This document shows, in pieces, positions 55,194-63,619 of a stretch of 64,000 bases of DNA; within the stretch, counting starts at the first letter, position 1, and each line of letters starts with the position of its first letter. Below the pieces are notes generated by a model, which saw only the letters and a program-made list of their open reading frames with translations, did not search any database and was not told the DNA's origin. This DNA is from Falsiroseomonas bella. Lineage in GTDB: Bacteria; Pseudomonadota; Alphaproteobacteria; Acetobacterales; Acetobacteraceae. Where the stretch lies: assembly GCF_003173615.1 (NCBI RefSeq), contig NZ_QGNA01000003.1:806001-870000 (forward strand), given 5' to 3'. A program made the translations under genes and the position numbers.

Positions 55194-55706
55194 TCAGCGG
55201 GACCGGGCGGCCGTGCGGGTCGTGGCGGCGCGGCGCGTGGCCGGCGGCGCGCTGGTCGTGCAGGTCGGCGCGTTCAGCGGGTTGAGCACGTTCCGCTCCT
55301 CCGAGATGCGCGCCAGCTCCTCGACGTCGCGGGCGTTGAGCGCGACCTGGAACAGCGGCGTGACCAGCGGGCAGTAGTGCGAGCCGGCGCGGATCCCGTC
55401 CTGCGACTGCGCGTTGGCGAGCTGGGTGATGAAGCCGTCGAGCTCGCGCTGGTGGGCGCCGCCGGCGGTGCGGCGGAAATGGCCCGCCATGCCGTGGTAG
55501 GACGCGGCGAGGTCGCGCTGGAACTTGCGGACGAAGGCGTTGTACTCGCCGTCCTTGTTGCAGGCGAGCGCCGCGACCATCAGCTGGCTCTGCAGCGCGC
55601 GGACGTCGAAGGCGGTGCGCTCGGCGCTCTGCACGCAGGATTGCGCGATCGCGGGCCCGGCGATCACGGCGGCAAGGCCGCCGAGCAGCAGTCGGAAACT
55701 GGTCAT
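55194..55706 (-). CDS. secreted protein of unknown function
   Basis: 170 residues. Signal peptide MTSFRLLLGGLAAVIAGPAIAQ. The mature part is helical (VRALQSQLMVAALACNKDGEYNAFVRKFQRDLAASYHGMAGHFRRTAGGAHQRELDGFITQLANAQSQ), with three cysteines after the signal (SCVQS, ALACNK, HYCPLV) and a Thr/Arg tail. It resembles uncharacterised secreted proteins of Acetobacteraceae, periplasmic by prediction. It lies 10 bases before the ATP12-family gene and may be the start of that operon. Confidence 0.72.
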   Translation of the reverse strand: MTSFRLLLGGLAAVIAGPAIAQSCVQSAERTAFDVRALQSQLMVAALACNKDGEYNAFVRKFQRDLAASYHGMAGHFRRTAGGAHQRELDGFITQLANAQSQDGIRAGSHYCPLVTPLFQVALNARDVEELARISEERNVLNPLNAPTCTTSAPPATRRAATTRTAARSR

Positions 55707-55851
55707 GCGGCGATTTCCCTGGCGCATGGGCGGTGATCTCCCCTGGGGCGCGCCTATGCCCGGCGGAAGGCCGGGCCCGGGGCCCCCCGGCCCCCGCGGC
55801 GTCGCGAAGCGCCTATTGCCTACTCCAGCCAGCGGGCGAGTGCGAGAGTCT

Positions 55852-55929
55852 TCATAGCACCCCAAACAAGTATAGCAGGATGATGATCGGGATCGGGATG
55901 CCGACCAGCCATAGAAGTATGCCGCGCAT
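55852..55929 (-). CDS. 25-residue hydrophobic peptide
   Basis: MRGILLWLVGIPIPIIILLYLF and three more residues: a single membrane helix with two prolines (GIPIPIIIL). The ATG is preceded by GGAGG with six-base spacing, an ideal ribosome-binding site, and the frame ends TGA. An 11-codon frame (MKTLALARWLE, 55820-55855) overlaps its end as ATGA. Small inner-membrane peptides of this form are widespread in Proteobacteria and usually unannotated; some are stress-induced. It lies in the gap between coq9 and the secreted protein. Confidence 0.6.
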   Translation of the reverse strand: MRGILLWLVGIPIPIIILLYLFGVL

Positions 55930-55967
55930 GGGAAGCCTCCGGGTCGTTGCCCGGCAGCAACGCGCGG

Positions 55968-56558
55968 TCAGGCGGCCCGTTTCGCGCCGCGCCGCGGCCG
56001 CATGATGCGGCCGAGATCGGCGAGGCGCCGCTCGAGGAAGGCGCGGGTCGCCGGGAAGCCCGGCTCGTCGTCCTGCAGCCAGAAGGCGAGGGTCGCGCCA
56101 TAGACGCCGGCCAGGGTCGCGCGGCGCGTATACCAGGACAGGTCGGCCGAGGTGTCGCCGGCCGCGGCCCACATCGAATCGGCGGTCCGCCCAACCGTGC
56201 GGATGGCGGAGGCGACGTTCCAGGGCAGCGACTGCAGCGCGAGTGCGCGGCGGACGGCCTCCCGGTGCGGCTCCGCCTGTTCGAGTCGCAGCTCGACCAC
56301 GCGCCGGATGCGGGCGGGGATCTTGAGATGCGCGAGGTCCTCGGCCGCCGCGGCGGCCTCCATCTCGCGATCGGCCAGGTCGCACCAGGCCTCCACCGCC
56401 TCGATGGCACCGCGGGGGAAGAGCCACTCCACCTCCAGCGGGTCGCGGCCGAGATCCCTGAGCCCGGCCTCCAGCGCCGCGCGGGTCCAGCCCAGCGCCG
56501 GCACATGCGCCAGGGCGGCGCGGATGGCCGAATCGCGCTCCTCGCTGCGCTCGATCAT
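55968..56558 (-). CDS. COQ9 family protein
   Basis: 196 residues. It matches the COQ9 family, a TetR-like fold that binds lipid and assists ubiquinone synthesis: [45 protein letters not shown] and the helix region [49 protein letters not shown]. In mitochondria COQ9 partners COQ7; alphaproteobacterial members are common. The start overlaps the def stop (ATGA). Confidence 0.9.
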   Translation of the reverse strand: MIERSEERDSAIRAALAHVPALGWTRAALEAGLRDLGRDPLEVEWLFPRGAIEAVEAWCDLADREMEAAAAAEDLAHLKIPARIRRVVELRLEQAEPHREAVRRALALQSLPWNVASAIRTVGRTADSMWAAAGDTSADLSWYTRRATLAGVYGATLAFWLQDDEPGFPATRAFLERRLADLGRIMRPRRGAKRAA

Positions 56559-57073
56559 GCCTTCTCCCCTTCCCCGGCGCGGGCGGCGGCGCGCGACAAT
56601 TCGTCCGTGAAGCCGAACAGCGAGAAATCTGTCATGCGCATCGGGTAGAGGATGCCGTCCAGGTGATCGTATTCGTGCTGCATCACCCGCGCGGCGAGGC
56701 CCGCGGCCTCCCCCTCCACCGGCTTCCCCGCGATATCCACGCCGCGGAAGCGGATGCGGGCGGCGCGCGGGACGCTGCCGCGCAGGCCGGGGATGGAGAG
56801 GCATCCCTCCCAGGCCGATTCGGTCTCCTCGCCCACCTTCTCGATCTCGGGGTTGATCAGGGCGATGACGTTCCCCGCGCCGCCGCGCCAGACGAAAAGC
56901 CGCAGCGGAACATGCACCTGCGGGGCGGCGAGGCCGATGCCGCCGGCATCCTCCATTGTCTCGGCCATGTCCGCAACGAGGCGGTGGATCTCGGGATCCG
57001 TGGGGTCCGCGACCGGGTCGGCCCGGCGCAGCAGGACGGGATGGCCCATTCGGGCGATCTTCAGGATGGCCAT
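56555..57073 (-). CDS. def: peptide deformylase
   Basis: 172 residues. It removes the N-formyl group from nascent proteins. All three metal/active-site motifs are present: [13 protein letters not shown] and QHEYDHLDG. Divergent from rpsU; the end overlaps the coq9 start. It is not next to fmt as in many bacteria. Confidence 0.95.
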   Translation of the reverse strand: MAILKIARMGHPVLLRRADPVADPTDPEIHRLVADMAETMEDAGGIGLAAPQVHVPLRLFVWRGGAGNVIALINPEIEKVGEETESAWEGCLSIPGLRGSVPRAARIRFRGVDIAGKPVEGEAAGLAARVMQHEYDHLDGILYPMRMTDFSLFGFTDELSRAAARAGEGEKA

Positions 57074-57189
57074 CGGCGCGTGATCCGGCGTTGTTCCTGC
57101 CAAGGTAATGCGCCGCGGCGTCTGCGGGAGGGCCTTCCTTCGGGGGGCGGACACATGCTAAGGAGCGCGCCTCTTGTGTCGGGGGGCCT

Positions 57190-57218
57190 CGGGACCGAGC
57201 CGGGGCTGCCCCGTTTTT
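57190..57218 (+). promoter_or_regulatory. possible attenuator in the rpsU leader
   Basis: After a stem pairing CTCGG with CCGAG comes CGGGG-CTG-CCCCG followed by five T residues, 45 bases before the rpsU start. This has the form of a short intrinsic terminator inside the leader, so transcription may be attenuated or autoregulated by ribosomal protein bS21. No alternative antiterminator was proven. Confidence 0.45.
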
Positions 57219-57262
57219 GCCTATCCATCGATTCGTCAACACCAACCAGGAGGTTGAGCCGC

Positions 57263-57466
57263 GTGCAGGTCGTCGTTCGCGACAACAACATCGACCAGGC
57301 CCTGAAGGCGCTGAAGAAGAAGCTGCAGCGTGAGGGCGTGTTCCGTGAGATGAAGCTCCGTCGTCACTACGAGAAGCCGTCCGAGCGCCGCGCCCGCGAG
57401 GCCGCCGAGGCCGTGCGCCGCGCCCGCAAGGTGGAGCGCAAGCGCCTGGAGCGCGAGGGCTTCTGA
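57263..57466 (+). CDS. rpsU: 30S ribosomal protein bS21
   Basis: 67 residues from [45 protein letters not shown] then an Ala/Arg/Glu helix. Typical bS21 length. bS21 sits near the anti-Shine-Dalgarno helix of 16S rRNA. AGGAGG precedes the GTG at nine bases. Followed at once by a strong terminator, so monocistronic. Confidence 0.96.
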   Translation: MQVVVRDNNIDQALKALKKKLQREGVFREMKLRRHYEKPSERRAREAAEAVRRARKVERKRLEREGF

Positions 57467-57469
57467 GCA

Positions 57470-57505
57470 CAGCGGCCATTTTCAATGGCCGCTGTTCGTT
57501 TTTCG
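57470..57505 (+). terminator. intrinsic terminator of rpsU
   Basis: CAGCGGCCATT and AATGGCCGCTG form an 11-base-pair perfect stem with loop TTC, then TTCGTTTTT. It begins three bases after the rpsU stop codon. Confidence 0.9.
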
Positions 57506-57507
57506 TG

Positions 57508-57600
57508 CCCTCAAGCGCCGGGCGGCCGCTCCGCGGCCTTGGCTCGCCGGACTGCCGGCGGGCGCCATTCGGCGCCTCGGACGCCTGAGGCGTCCGCAGG
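57508..57600 (+). repeat. composite multi-hairpin repeat, copy B
   Basis: CCCTCAAGCGCCGG, first stem GCGGCC-GCTCC-GCGGCC-like, TTGGCT linker, stem CGCCGG-ACT-GCCGGCG-type, stem GGCGCC-ATTC-GGCGCC, TCGG, and last stem GGACGCC-TGA-GGCGTCC then GCAGG. Linkers match copies A and C while the stems differ but remain paired. It follows directly on the rpsU terminator. Confidence 0.78.
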
Positions 57601-57679
57601 GCGCCCGATCCTCCTGCGTACAGGCCTTGCCCCCCGCTCTGCTGCGTCGTGTGATCCGCGCGGCAGCGGAGGACAGGCT

Positions 57680-58981
57680 ATGGACGGGCTTTCCACGACC
57701 ACGGAGGCCACAAGCGACGAAGCGGCCCTCTTCGGCCGCGCGAAGCGGGTGCTGCCCGGCGGCGGATTCGGCAACTTCGCGCCCGAGGTGATCCTGCGCG
57801 AAGGCCGCGGCGGCCGCGTGTGGGACGTTGCAGGCCGCGAATACGTGGACTTCCTGCTGGGCTCCGGGCCGATGTTCCTGGGGCATGGCCACCCCGAGGT
57901 GCTGGAGGCCGTGCGGGAGCAGCTTGCGCGCGGCACCACCTTCTTCGCCAACAACGAGCACGGCATCGCGCTGGCCGAGGCGATCGTCGAGGCGATGCCT
58001 TGCGCGGAGCAGGTGCGCTACACGGGATCGGGCACCGAGGCCGACCTCTATGCGATGCGCCTGGCGCGCGCCTTCACCGGGCGCGAGCGCATCCTGAAAT
58101 TCGAGGGCGGCTACCACGGCATGAGCGACTACGGGCTGATGAGCCTGGCGCCCAAGGTGCTGGCGAACTTCCCGCGCCCCGTGCCCGATTCCGCCGGGAT
58201 TCCGCGCAGCGTGCAGGAGGAGGTGCTGGTCGCGCCCTTCAACGACCTGGACGCCGTGACGCGCCTGGTGGAGGCGCATGCGGCGGAGATCGCCGGCATC
58301 ATCGTGGAGCCGCTGCAGCGCCTGATCCCGCCCGCGCCGGGATTCCTGCAGGGACTGCGCGACCTCTGCGACGCGCATGGGATCGTGCTGATCTTCGACG
58401 AGGTGGTGACGGGCTTCCGCTTCGCCTATGGCGGCGCGCAGAGCTACTACGGCGTGACCCCCGACCTCTGCACATTGGGAAAGATCATCGGCGGCGGGTT
58501 TCCGCTGGCGGCGGTGGCGGGGCGCGCGGCGATCATGGCGCATTTCGACCGCGCGCTGGTCGGCGACGACGGGTTCCTGATACAGATCGGCACGCTCAGC
58601 GGCAATCCGGTGGCCGCGGTGGCGGGTTTGAAGACGCTGGAAATCCTGCGCCGCCCCGGGACGTACGAACGCGCCTTCGCGACCGGCCGCGCGCTGATGC
58701 AAGGGATGGAGGAGCGGATCGCGCGCGCCGGCCTTCCGGCGCAGATCGTCGGCGAGCCGCCGCTGTTCGACGTGGTCTATGCGGATGGCGCGATCGCCGA
58801 TTACCGCGCCACGCTGCGCGCAGACCGCGCCGTGCAGGCGCATGTGAACCGCGTGCTGCGCGAGGGCGGCATCATGAAGGGCGAGAGCAAGTTCTACGTC
58901 TCTGTCGCGCATGAGGATCGCGACGTGGAGCAGACGCTGGAGGCCTTCGGGCGCGCACTACGGACGCTGCCAGGGCGTTGA
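57680..58981 (+). CDS. glutamate-1-semialdehyde-aminotransferase-like class III aminotransferase
   Basis: 433 residues. AKRVLPGGGFGNFAP, VWDVAGREYVDFLLGSGPMFLGHGHPEV, GSGTEADLYAMRLARAFTGRERILKFEGGYHG, LIFDEVVTGFRFAYGG and PLP lysine in TLGKIIGGGFPLAAVAG place it in the GSA aminomutase-like branch of class III aminotransferases. The true HemL role (5-aminolevulinate) is not needed in most alphaproteobacteria, which use ALA synthase, so a catabolic or secondary transamination is more likely. Neighbouring oxidoreductase and transport genes hint at a degradation locus. GGAGGACAGGCT precedes the ATG. Confidence 0.82.
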   Translation: MDGLSTTTEATSDEAALFGRAKRVLPGGGFGNFAPEVILREGRGGRVWDVAGREYVDFLLGSGPMFLGHGHPEVLEAVREQLARGTTFFANNEHGIALAEAIVEAMPCAEQVRYTGSGTEADLYAMRLARAFTGRERILKFEGGYHGMSDYGLMSLAPKVLANFPRPVPDSAGIPRSVQEEVLVAPFNDLDAVTRLVEAHAAEIAGIIVEPLQRLIPPAPGFLQGLRDLCDAHGIVLIFDEVVTGFRFAYGGAQSYYGVTPDLCTLGKIIGGGFPLAAVAGRAAIMAHFDRALVGDDGFLIQIGTLSGNPVAAVAGLKTLEILRRPGTYERAFATGRALMQGMEERIARAGLPAQIVGEPPLFDVVYADGAIADYRATLRADRAVQAHVNRVLREGGIMKGESKFYVSVAHEDRDVEQTLEAFGRALRTLPGR

Positions 58982-59011
58982 TGCTGGTGCGTGCGGATCG
59001 TGCCCGATCCG

Positions 59012-59103
59012 CCCTCAATCGCCGGCGCGCGCCTCCGCGCGCTTGGCTGCGCCGCACTTGCGGCGGGCGCCGTTCGGCGCCTCGGCCCGCTCCGCGGGCC
59101 GCA
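59012..59103 (+). repeat. composite multi-hairpin repeat, copy C, overlapping the end of the TetR gene
   Basis: CCCTCAATCGCCGG, stem GCGCGC-CTCC-GCGCGC, TTGGCT, stem GCCGC-ACTT-GCGGC, stem GGCGCC-GTTC-GGCGCC, CTCGG, stem GGCCCGC-TCC-GCGGGCC, then GCATG. Same architecture as copies A and B. Its minus strand is read as the last 30 or so codons of the TetR gene, whose stop (59015) falls at the repeat border. Confidence 0.78.
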
Positions 59104-59731
59104 TGTCTCGCCTTATAGGATCCGGCGGGGTCTTCTTCGACAGAAGCCCCGCGAGGAAGCGGGCGACATTCGCCTCCACCACCGGGCCGTCATCCTCCGG
59201 CGTCGGCAGGCGGTAGATGTGGCGGCGGATGCCGAGATAGACGACGCCGCCATGCAGCGCCCAGAGCTCCTCCATGGCCGGCGCGCGGTATCGGCCATCG
59301 GCGGCGATCTCCTCGCGCAGCGGCCCCAGCAGCTGCGTCGTGACGCGGCCCATGTAGCGCTGGTTCAGCTTCTGGCCCGCCAGGCCGGCCCACATGAAGA
59401 TGCGGATCCACTCATAGGTGAAGATGGTGGCGTAGTCGCGGTAGAAGCGCAGCATGCGGCTCTCGATCGGCACGCTGCGGTCGCGCAGCTCGTTCGCCCA
59501 GTGCGGCTTCAGCCGGCCGAGGAAGATGCGCTGGTAGACCGCCTCGACCAGCTCGTCCTTGCTGGCGAAGTAGCGGTAGAGCAGCGCCTGGGTGATGCCG
59601 GCGCGGCGCGCCAGGTCGCGCGTGGTGCCGCCGAGGCCGACCTCCGCGAAGTAGCAGACCGCGGCGGCGACGATCTGCTCGCGCCGCGCCTCCGGATCGA
59701 GCCTTCGTGCCGGTCGCACGCTGCCGTCCAC
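59015..59731 (-). CDS. TetR/AcrR family transcriptional regulator
   Basis: 238 residues from a GTG preceded by GGGAGG at five bases (ATG at 59746 is the alternative). TetR DNA-binding domain: ARREQIVAAAVCYFAEVGLGGTTRDLARRAGITQALLYRYFASKDELVEAVYQ. The ligand domain has aromatic residues (FYRDYATIFTYEWIRIFMWAGLAG). The C-terminal tail after LLSKKTPPDPIRRDM is Arg/Ala/Glu-rich and is encoded by repeat copy C, so the ancestral protein was probably about 30 residues shorter. It lies divergent from the molybdenum hydroxylase operon and is its likely repressor. Confidence 0.88.
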   Translation of the reverse strand: MDGSVRPARRLDPEARREQIVAAAVCYFAEVGLGGTTRDLARRAGITQALLYRYFASKDELVEAVYQRIFLGRLKPHWANELRDRSVPIESRMLRFYRDYATIFTYEWIRIFMWAGLAGQKLNQRYMGRVTTQLLGPLREEIAADGRYRAPAMEELWALHGGVVYLGIRRHIYRLPTPEDDGPVVEANVARFLAGLLSKKTPPDPIRRDMRPAERAEAPNGARRKCGAAKRAEARAGD

Positions 59732-59770
59732 TGTATCCTCCCTCATCCCGCGCTGCGTGCGCGGGCTTGC

Positions 59771-59810
59771 TTGACAGCGGTTTAGTTTTTGCTGATCAGA
59801 TGATCAACAA
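59771..59810 (+). promoter_or_regulatory. promoter and TetR operator upstream of the hydroxylase operon
   Basis: A perfect -35-like TTGACA (59771-59776) is followed by an AT-richer stretch and the inverted repeat TTGCTGATCA-GA-TGATCAACAA (59789-59810), ten-base arms with one mismatch. A dyad overlapping the -10 region of a divergent promoter is the normal binding site of a TetR repressor. No clean -10 hexamer is visible. Confidence 0.6.
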
Positions 59811-59857
59811 GGAACGCACCCGCATCGGACGGGGCATGGACAGGGGGGACACCGCCC

Positions 59858-60733
59858 ATGAAATGGCCGGCCTTCGCCTATGTGCGGGCCTCGACGCTGG
59901 ACGAGGTGTGGCGGCTGCAGGCGCAGCATGGCGAGGGCGCGCGGGTGCTGGCCGGCGGGCAGACGCTGCTGGCGACTCTGGCCTTCCGGCTTTCCGAACC
60001 CGATGTGCTGGTGGACATCACGCGCATCGCCGCGCTGCGCGGCATTTCCGTACAGGGCGGGCGGCTGCGCATCGGTGCGCTGACGCGCCATGCGGAGCTC
60101 GGGCGCGATCCGCTCGTCGCGCAGCATGCAAAGCTGCTGGCCGAGGCGGTGCCCTTCATCGCGCATCCCGCGATCCGCAACCGCGGCACGATCGGCGGCA
60201 GCCTTGCCTATGCCGACCCGGCGGCGGAACTGCCTTCCTGCGTGGTGGCGCTGGATGCGACGCTGGTGCTGGTTTCGGCACGTGGCGAGCGGCGCGTGGC
60301 GACGCGCGACTTCTTCACCGGGCTGCTGCAGACCGCGCTGGAGCCGGGCGAGCTGATCGCCGCGATCGAGGTGCCGCTGCCGGATGCCTCGCGCCGCAGC
60401 GCCATCGTGGAGGTGGCGCGGCGCAGCGGCGACTATGCGATGGCGGGGCTGGCGGTGGCGCTTTCGCTCGATACGGGGATGCGCGTGTCGGCGCCGCGGC
60501 TGGTCTATTTCGGCGTGGGCAACGGGCCGGTGAGCGCGGCGCGTGCCGCCGCGGCGCTGGAAGGCCGCGCGCTGGGCGCCGAAAGCATCGCGGCGGCGCA
60601 GGCGGCGCTGGCGGGCGACCTCGATCCGCCCGCGGACCTGCACGGGCCGCCCGCGATGAAGCTGCATCTCGCGCGCGTGCTGACCGCGCGCGCGCTGCAG
60701 CGCTTCCTGCCCGCGACGGAGATCGCCGCATGA
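59858..60733 (+). CDS. molybdenum hydroxylase FAD-binding subunit
   Basis: 291 residues, the medium subunit of xanthine-oxidase-family enzymes (CoxM/CutM-like). WPAFAYVRASTLDEVWRL starts it; FAD binding by VLAGGQTLLATLAFR and NRGTIGGSLAYADPAAELPS; then the CO dehydrogenase flavoprotein C-terminal domain. It passes electrons from the iron-sulfur subunit to an acceptor. First of three overlapping genes (ATGA to the next). Confidence 0.93.
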   Translation: MKWPAFAYVRASTLDEVWRLQAQHGEGARVLAGGQTLLATLAFRLSEPDVLVDITRIAALRGISVQGGRLRIGALTRHAELGRDPLVAQHAKLLAEAVPFIAHPAIRNRGTIGGSLAYADPAAELPSCVVALDATLVLVSARGERRVATRDFFTGLLQTALEPGELIAAIEVPLPDASRRSAIVEVARRSGDYAMAGLAVALSLDTGMRVSAPRLVYFGVGNGPVSAARAAAALEGRALGAESIAAAQAALAGDLDPPADLHGPPAMKLHLARVLTARALQRFLPATEIAA

Positions 60734-61203
60734 GCCAGCGCGTGGAGATCACCCTTCGGGTGAACGGGGAACGCGTGTCGCGCAGCGTGGAGCCGCGGCG
60801 TCACCTGATCGACTTCCTGCGGCTCGACCTCGGGCTGACGGGCAGCCATGCGGGCTGCGAGCACGGCGTGTGCGGCGCCTGCACGGTGCGGGTGGATGAC
60901 GAGATCGTGCGCGGCTGCCTGGTGCTGGCGGCGAGCCTGGACGGCGCCGAGGTGACGACCATCGAGGGCCTGACGGAGAGCGGCGAGGTCGCCGACCTCC
61001 AGGCCGCCTTCGTCGCGCGTAACGCGGCGCAGTGCGGCTTCTGCACGCCCGGGATGGTGATGGCGGCGGCGGACATCCTGCGGCATCACCAGGATGCGGA
61101 CCGCACGGCGATCCGTGAGCATCTCTCGGGCAATTACTGCCGCTGCACCGGCTACCAGGCGATCGTGGACGCGGTTGCGGAGACCCTGGAGTCCCGGCGA
61201 TGA
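60730..61203 (+). CDS. molybdenum hydroxylase 2Fe-2S subunit
   Basis: 157 residues. The small subunit with two clusters: plant-type ferredoxin fold with CEHGVCGACTV, and a helical domain with QCGFCTPGMVMAA and NYCRCTGYQAIV. N-terminal LRVNGERVSRSVEPRRHLIDFLRLDLGLTGSHAGC is typical. Electrons flow from the molybdopterin site through both clusters to FAD. ATGA overlaps on both sides. Confidence 0.95.
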   Translation: MSQRVEITLRVNGERVSRSVEPRRHLIDFLRLDLGLTGSHAGCEHGVCGACTVRVDDEIVRGCLVLAASLDGAEVTTIEGLTESGEVADLQAAFVARNAAQCGFCTPGMVMAAADILRHHQDADRTAIREHLSGNYCRCTGYQAIVDAVAETLESRR

Positions 61204-63596
61204 ACGAGATTCCGACGCCCGAAAACATCGGGCTCTCGCGCGAGGACCTGCCGAATTCCTATATCGGCCGATCGGTGCCGCGGCCGAACCTGCCGAAGCT
61301 GGTGCAGGGGCTGGCGAGCTACACGGACGACGTGACTCTGCCGCGCATGGTGCATGCGGCCTTCCTGCGCAGCCCGCACGCGCATGCGCGGATCGTGAAG
61401 GTGGACAGCGCCGCGGCGCTGGCGGTGCCGGGCGTGCTGCGCGTGTTCACGGGCGCCGATCTCGCGAAGGTCTGCGATCCCTGGGTGGCGACGCTCGATC
61501 ACCTCAAGGGCATGAAGTCGGCGCCGCAGCACCCGCTGCCGCTGGAGCGCGCGACCTGGCAGGGCGAGCCGGTCGTGGCCGTGATCGCCGAGAGCCGCGC
61601 GGCGGCGGAGGACGGCGTCGCGGCGCTGGCGGTGGAATGGGAGCCGCTGCCGGCGCAGCTCGACATGGAGACGGCGCTGGCGCCGGGCGCGGTGCTGATC
61701 CATCCGGCGCTCGGCGACAACCTGGTCTTCACGCGCACCGCGACGAAGGGCGATGTGGAGGCGGCGATGGCCGCCGCGCACAAGGTGGTGGAGGCCACCT
61801 TCGTCACCGGGCGGCATACCGGCGTCACGCTGGAGCCGCGCAGCATCATCGCCGACTACAACCGCGCCGATGGCACGCTGACCGCGCACCATTCGACGCA
61901 GGCGCCGCACATGATGCAGGGCGTCTTCGCGAAGCAGCTGCGGATGGAGGAAGGCCAGGTCCGCGTCATCTGCAAGGATGTCGGCGGCAGCTTCGGCATC
62001 AAGGTGCATGTCTATCCGGACGAGGTGGCCGTCGCCGCGATCGCCAAGGTGATGGGCCGGCCGGTGAAGTTCGTCGCCGACCGCTTCGAGAGCTTCGTCA
62101 GCGACATCCATGCGCGCGACCACCGGCTGAAGGGCCGCATCGCGGTGGATGCCGAGGGGAAGATCCTCGCCTTCGACATCGACGACCTGACGGGCATCGG
62201 GCCCTATTCCGTCTATCCGCGCACCAGCGCGGTGGAGGGGAACCAGGTGGTGAACCTCTGCGGCGGGCCCTACGACTTCGCGAACTACCGCTGCACGACG
62301 ACGGTGGTGCTGCAGAACAAGACGCCGACCTGCCAGTATCGCGCCGTGGGCCATCCCATCGCGACGGCCGTGACGGAGGGGCTGGTGGACCTCGCCGCGG
62401 AGGCGCTCGGGATGGACCCGATCGAGATCCGCCGGCGCAACCTGATCCGCGACGACGCCTATCCCTACACCTCGCCGCCGGGCATGCGGTTCGAGGGGCT
62501 GTCGCACCATGCCGCGCTGGAGAAGCTGCTGGCGATGGTGCCGGTCGCGAAGATCCGCGCCGACCAGGAGGCGCAGCGGAAGAAGGGCGTGTATCGCGGC
62601 CTCGGCTTCGCGAGCTTCATCGAGCTGACCAACCCCTCGCCCTTCATGTACGGGCTCGGCGGCGCCCGCATCTCGGCGCAGGACGGCGCGACGGTGCGGA
62701 TGGACCCCGATGGCTCGGTGGTGGTGCTCTCCGGCGTGACGGAGCAGGGCCAGGGCACGGAAGGCATCCTGCGCCAGATCGTCGCGCATGGCGTCGGCGT
62801 GGCGCTGGAGCGGGTGAAGGTGGTGACGGGCGACACGCAGACGACGCCCTATGGCGGCGGCACCTGGGCCTGCCGCGGCGCCGGCATCGGCGGCGAGGCG
62901 GCGCTGCAATCCGCAATCGCGCTGAAGCAGCAGATCCTGGTCGTCGCCGGCGCGATGCTGCAGGCGGCCCCGGAGAGCCTCGACATCGTGCTCGGCCAGG
63001 TGGTGGACAAGGCCACGGGCCGCGAACGCATGCCGCTCGGCGAGCTCGGCCGCATCCTCTATTTCCGCGGCGACACGCTCCCAAAAGACCTGCCGCGGGA
63101 GCTGGTGCAGACGCGGCACTTCATCACCAAGGAATACCCCTTCGCCTTCACCAACGGCATCCAGGCCTGCTGGGCCGAGGTGGACGCCGAGACCGGCCTG
63201 GTGACGGTGCTGGAGCATTGGTGCGTCGAGGATTGCGGGCGGGTGATCAACCCGCTTCTGGTGGACGAGCAGGTGCGCGGCGGGATCGTGCAGGGGCTCG
63301 GCGGCGCGCTCTATGAGCATTGCGTGTATGACGGGCAGGGCAACCTGCTGACGACGACGATGGCCGACTACCTCGTGCCGATGTCGGCCGAGATGCCGGA
63401 CATCCATGTCGGCCATGTGGAGACGCCGACGCGGGAATCCCTGCTCGGCGCCAAGGGCGCGGGTGAGGCCGGCACCGCCGGCGCGCCGGCCGCGCTGATG
63501 AACGCGATCAACGACGCGCTGCGCCCGCTGGGCGCGCGCGTGACGGAACAGCCCTTCACCCCCGCCTGCATCCTGCAGGCACTGGGGAAGATCTGA
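61200..63596 (+). CDS. molybdopterin-binding large subunit of a xanthine dehydrogenase/CO dehydrogenase-family enzyme
   Basis: 798 residues. YIGRSVPRPNLPKLVQGLASYTDD, GGSFGIKVHVYPDE and the C-terminal base in LLGAKGAGEAGTAG (catalytic Glu) identify the large subunit. The active-site loop reads TCQYRAVGHPIATAVTEG, not the A-Y-x-C-S-F-R of true form I CO dehydrogenase, so CO is not the expected substrate. The neighbouring TRAP-type binding protein and aminotransferase point to hydroxylation or dehydrogenation of an imported organic compound such as an N-heterocycle, aldehyde or nicotinate-like molecule. Substrate unknown. Confidence 0.92.
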   Translation: MNEIPTPENIGLSREDLPNSYIGRSVPRPNLPKLVQGLASYTDDVTLPRMVHAAFLRSPHAHARIVKVDSAAALAVPGVLRVFTGADLAKVCDPWVATLDHLKGMKSAPQHPLPLERATWQGEPVVAVIAESRAAAEDGVAALAVEWEPLPAQLDMETALAPGAVLIHPALGDNLVFTRTATKGDVEAAMAAAHKVVEATFVTGRHTGVTLEPRSIIADYNRADGTLTAHHSTQAPHMMQGVFAKQLRMEEGQVRVICKDVGGSFGIKVHVYPDEVAVAAIAKVMGRPVKFVADRFESFVSDIHARDHRLKGRIAVDAEGKILAFDIDDLTGIGPYSVYPRTSAVEGNQVVNLCGGPYDFANYRCTTTVVLQNKTPTCQYRAVGHPIATAVTEGLVDLAAEALGMDPIEIRRRNLIRDDAYPYTSPPGMRFEGLSHHAALEKLLAMVPVAKIRADQEAQRKKGVYRGLGFASFIELTNPSPFMYGLGGARISAQDGATVRMDPDGSVVVLSGVTEQGQGTEGILRQIVAHGVGVALERVKVVTGDTQTTPYGGGTWACRGAGIGGEAALQSAIALKQQILVVAGAMLQAAPESLDIVLGQVVDKATGRERMPLGELGRILYFRGDTLPKDLPRELVQTRHFITKEYPFAFTNGIQACWAEVDAETGLVTVLEHWCVEDCGRVINPLLVDEQVRGGIVQGLGGALYEHCVYDGQGNLLTTTMADYLVPMSAEMPDIHVGHVETPTRESLLGAKGAGEAGTAGAPAALMNAINDALRPLGARVTEQPFTPACILQALGKI

Positions 63597-63619
63597 AGCA
63601 TCCAGGGAGACGAACGACC

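Noticed and set aside
57680-58981. hemL for tetrapyrrole synthesis
   Set aside because: The fold and PLP site fit, but no partner gene for the glutamate route is seen, most alphaproteobacteria use ALA synthase, and the context is catabolic; the symbol was withheld.
61200-63596. Aerobic CO dehydrogenase large subunit (coxL)
   Set aside because: The active-site loop is YRAVGHP and lacks the A-Y-x-C-S-F-R of form I enzymes; only the broader family is supported.
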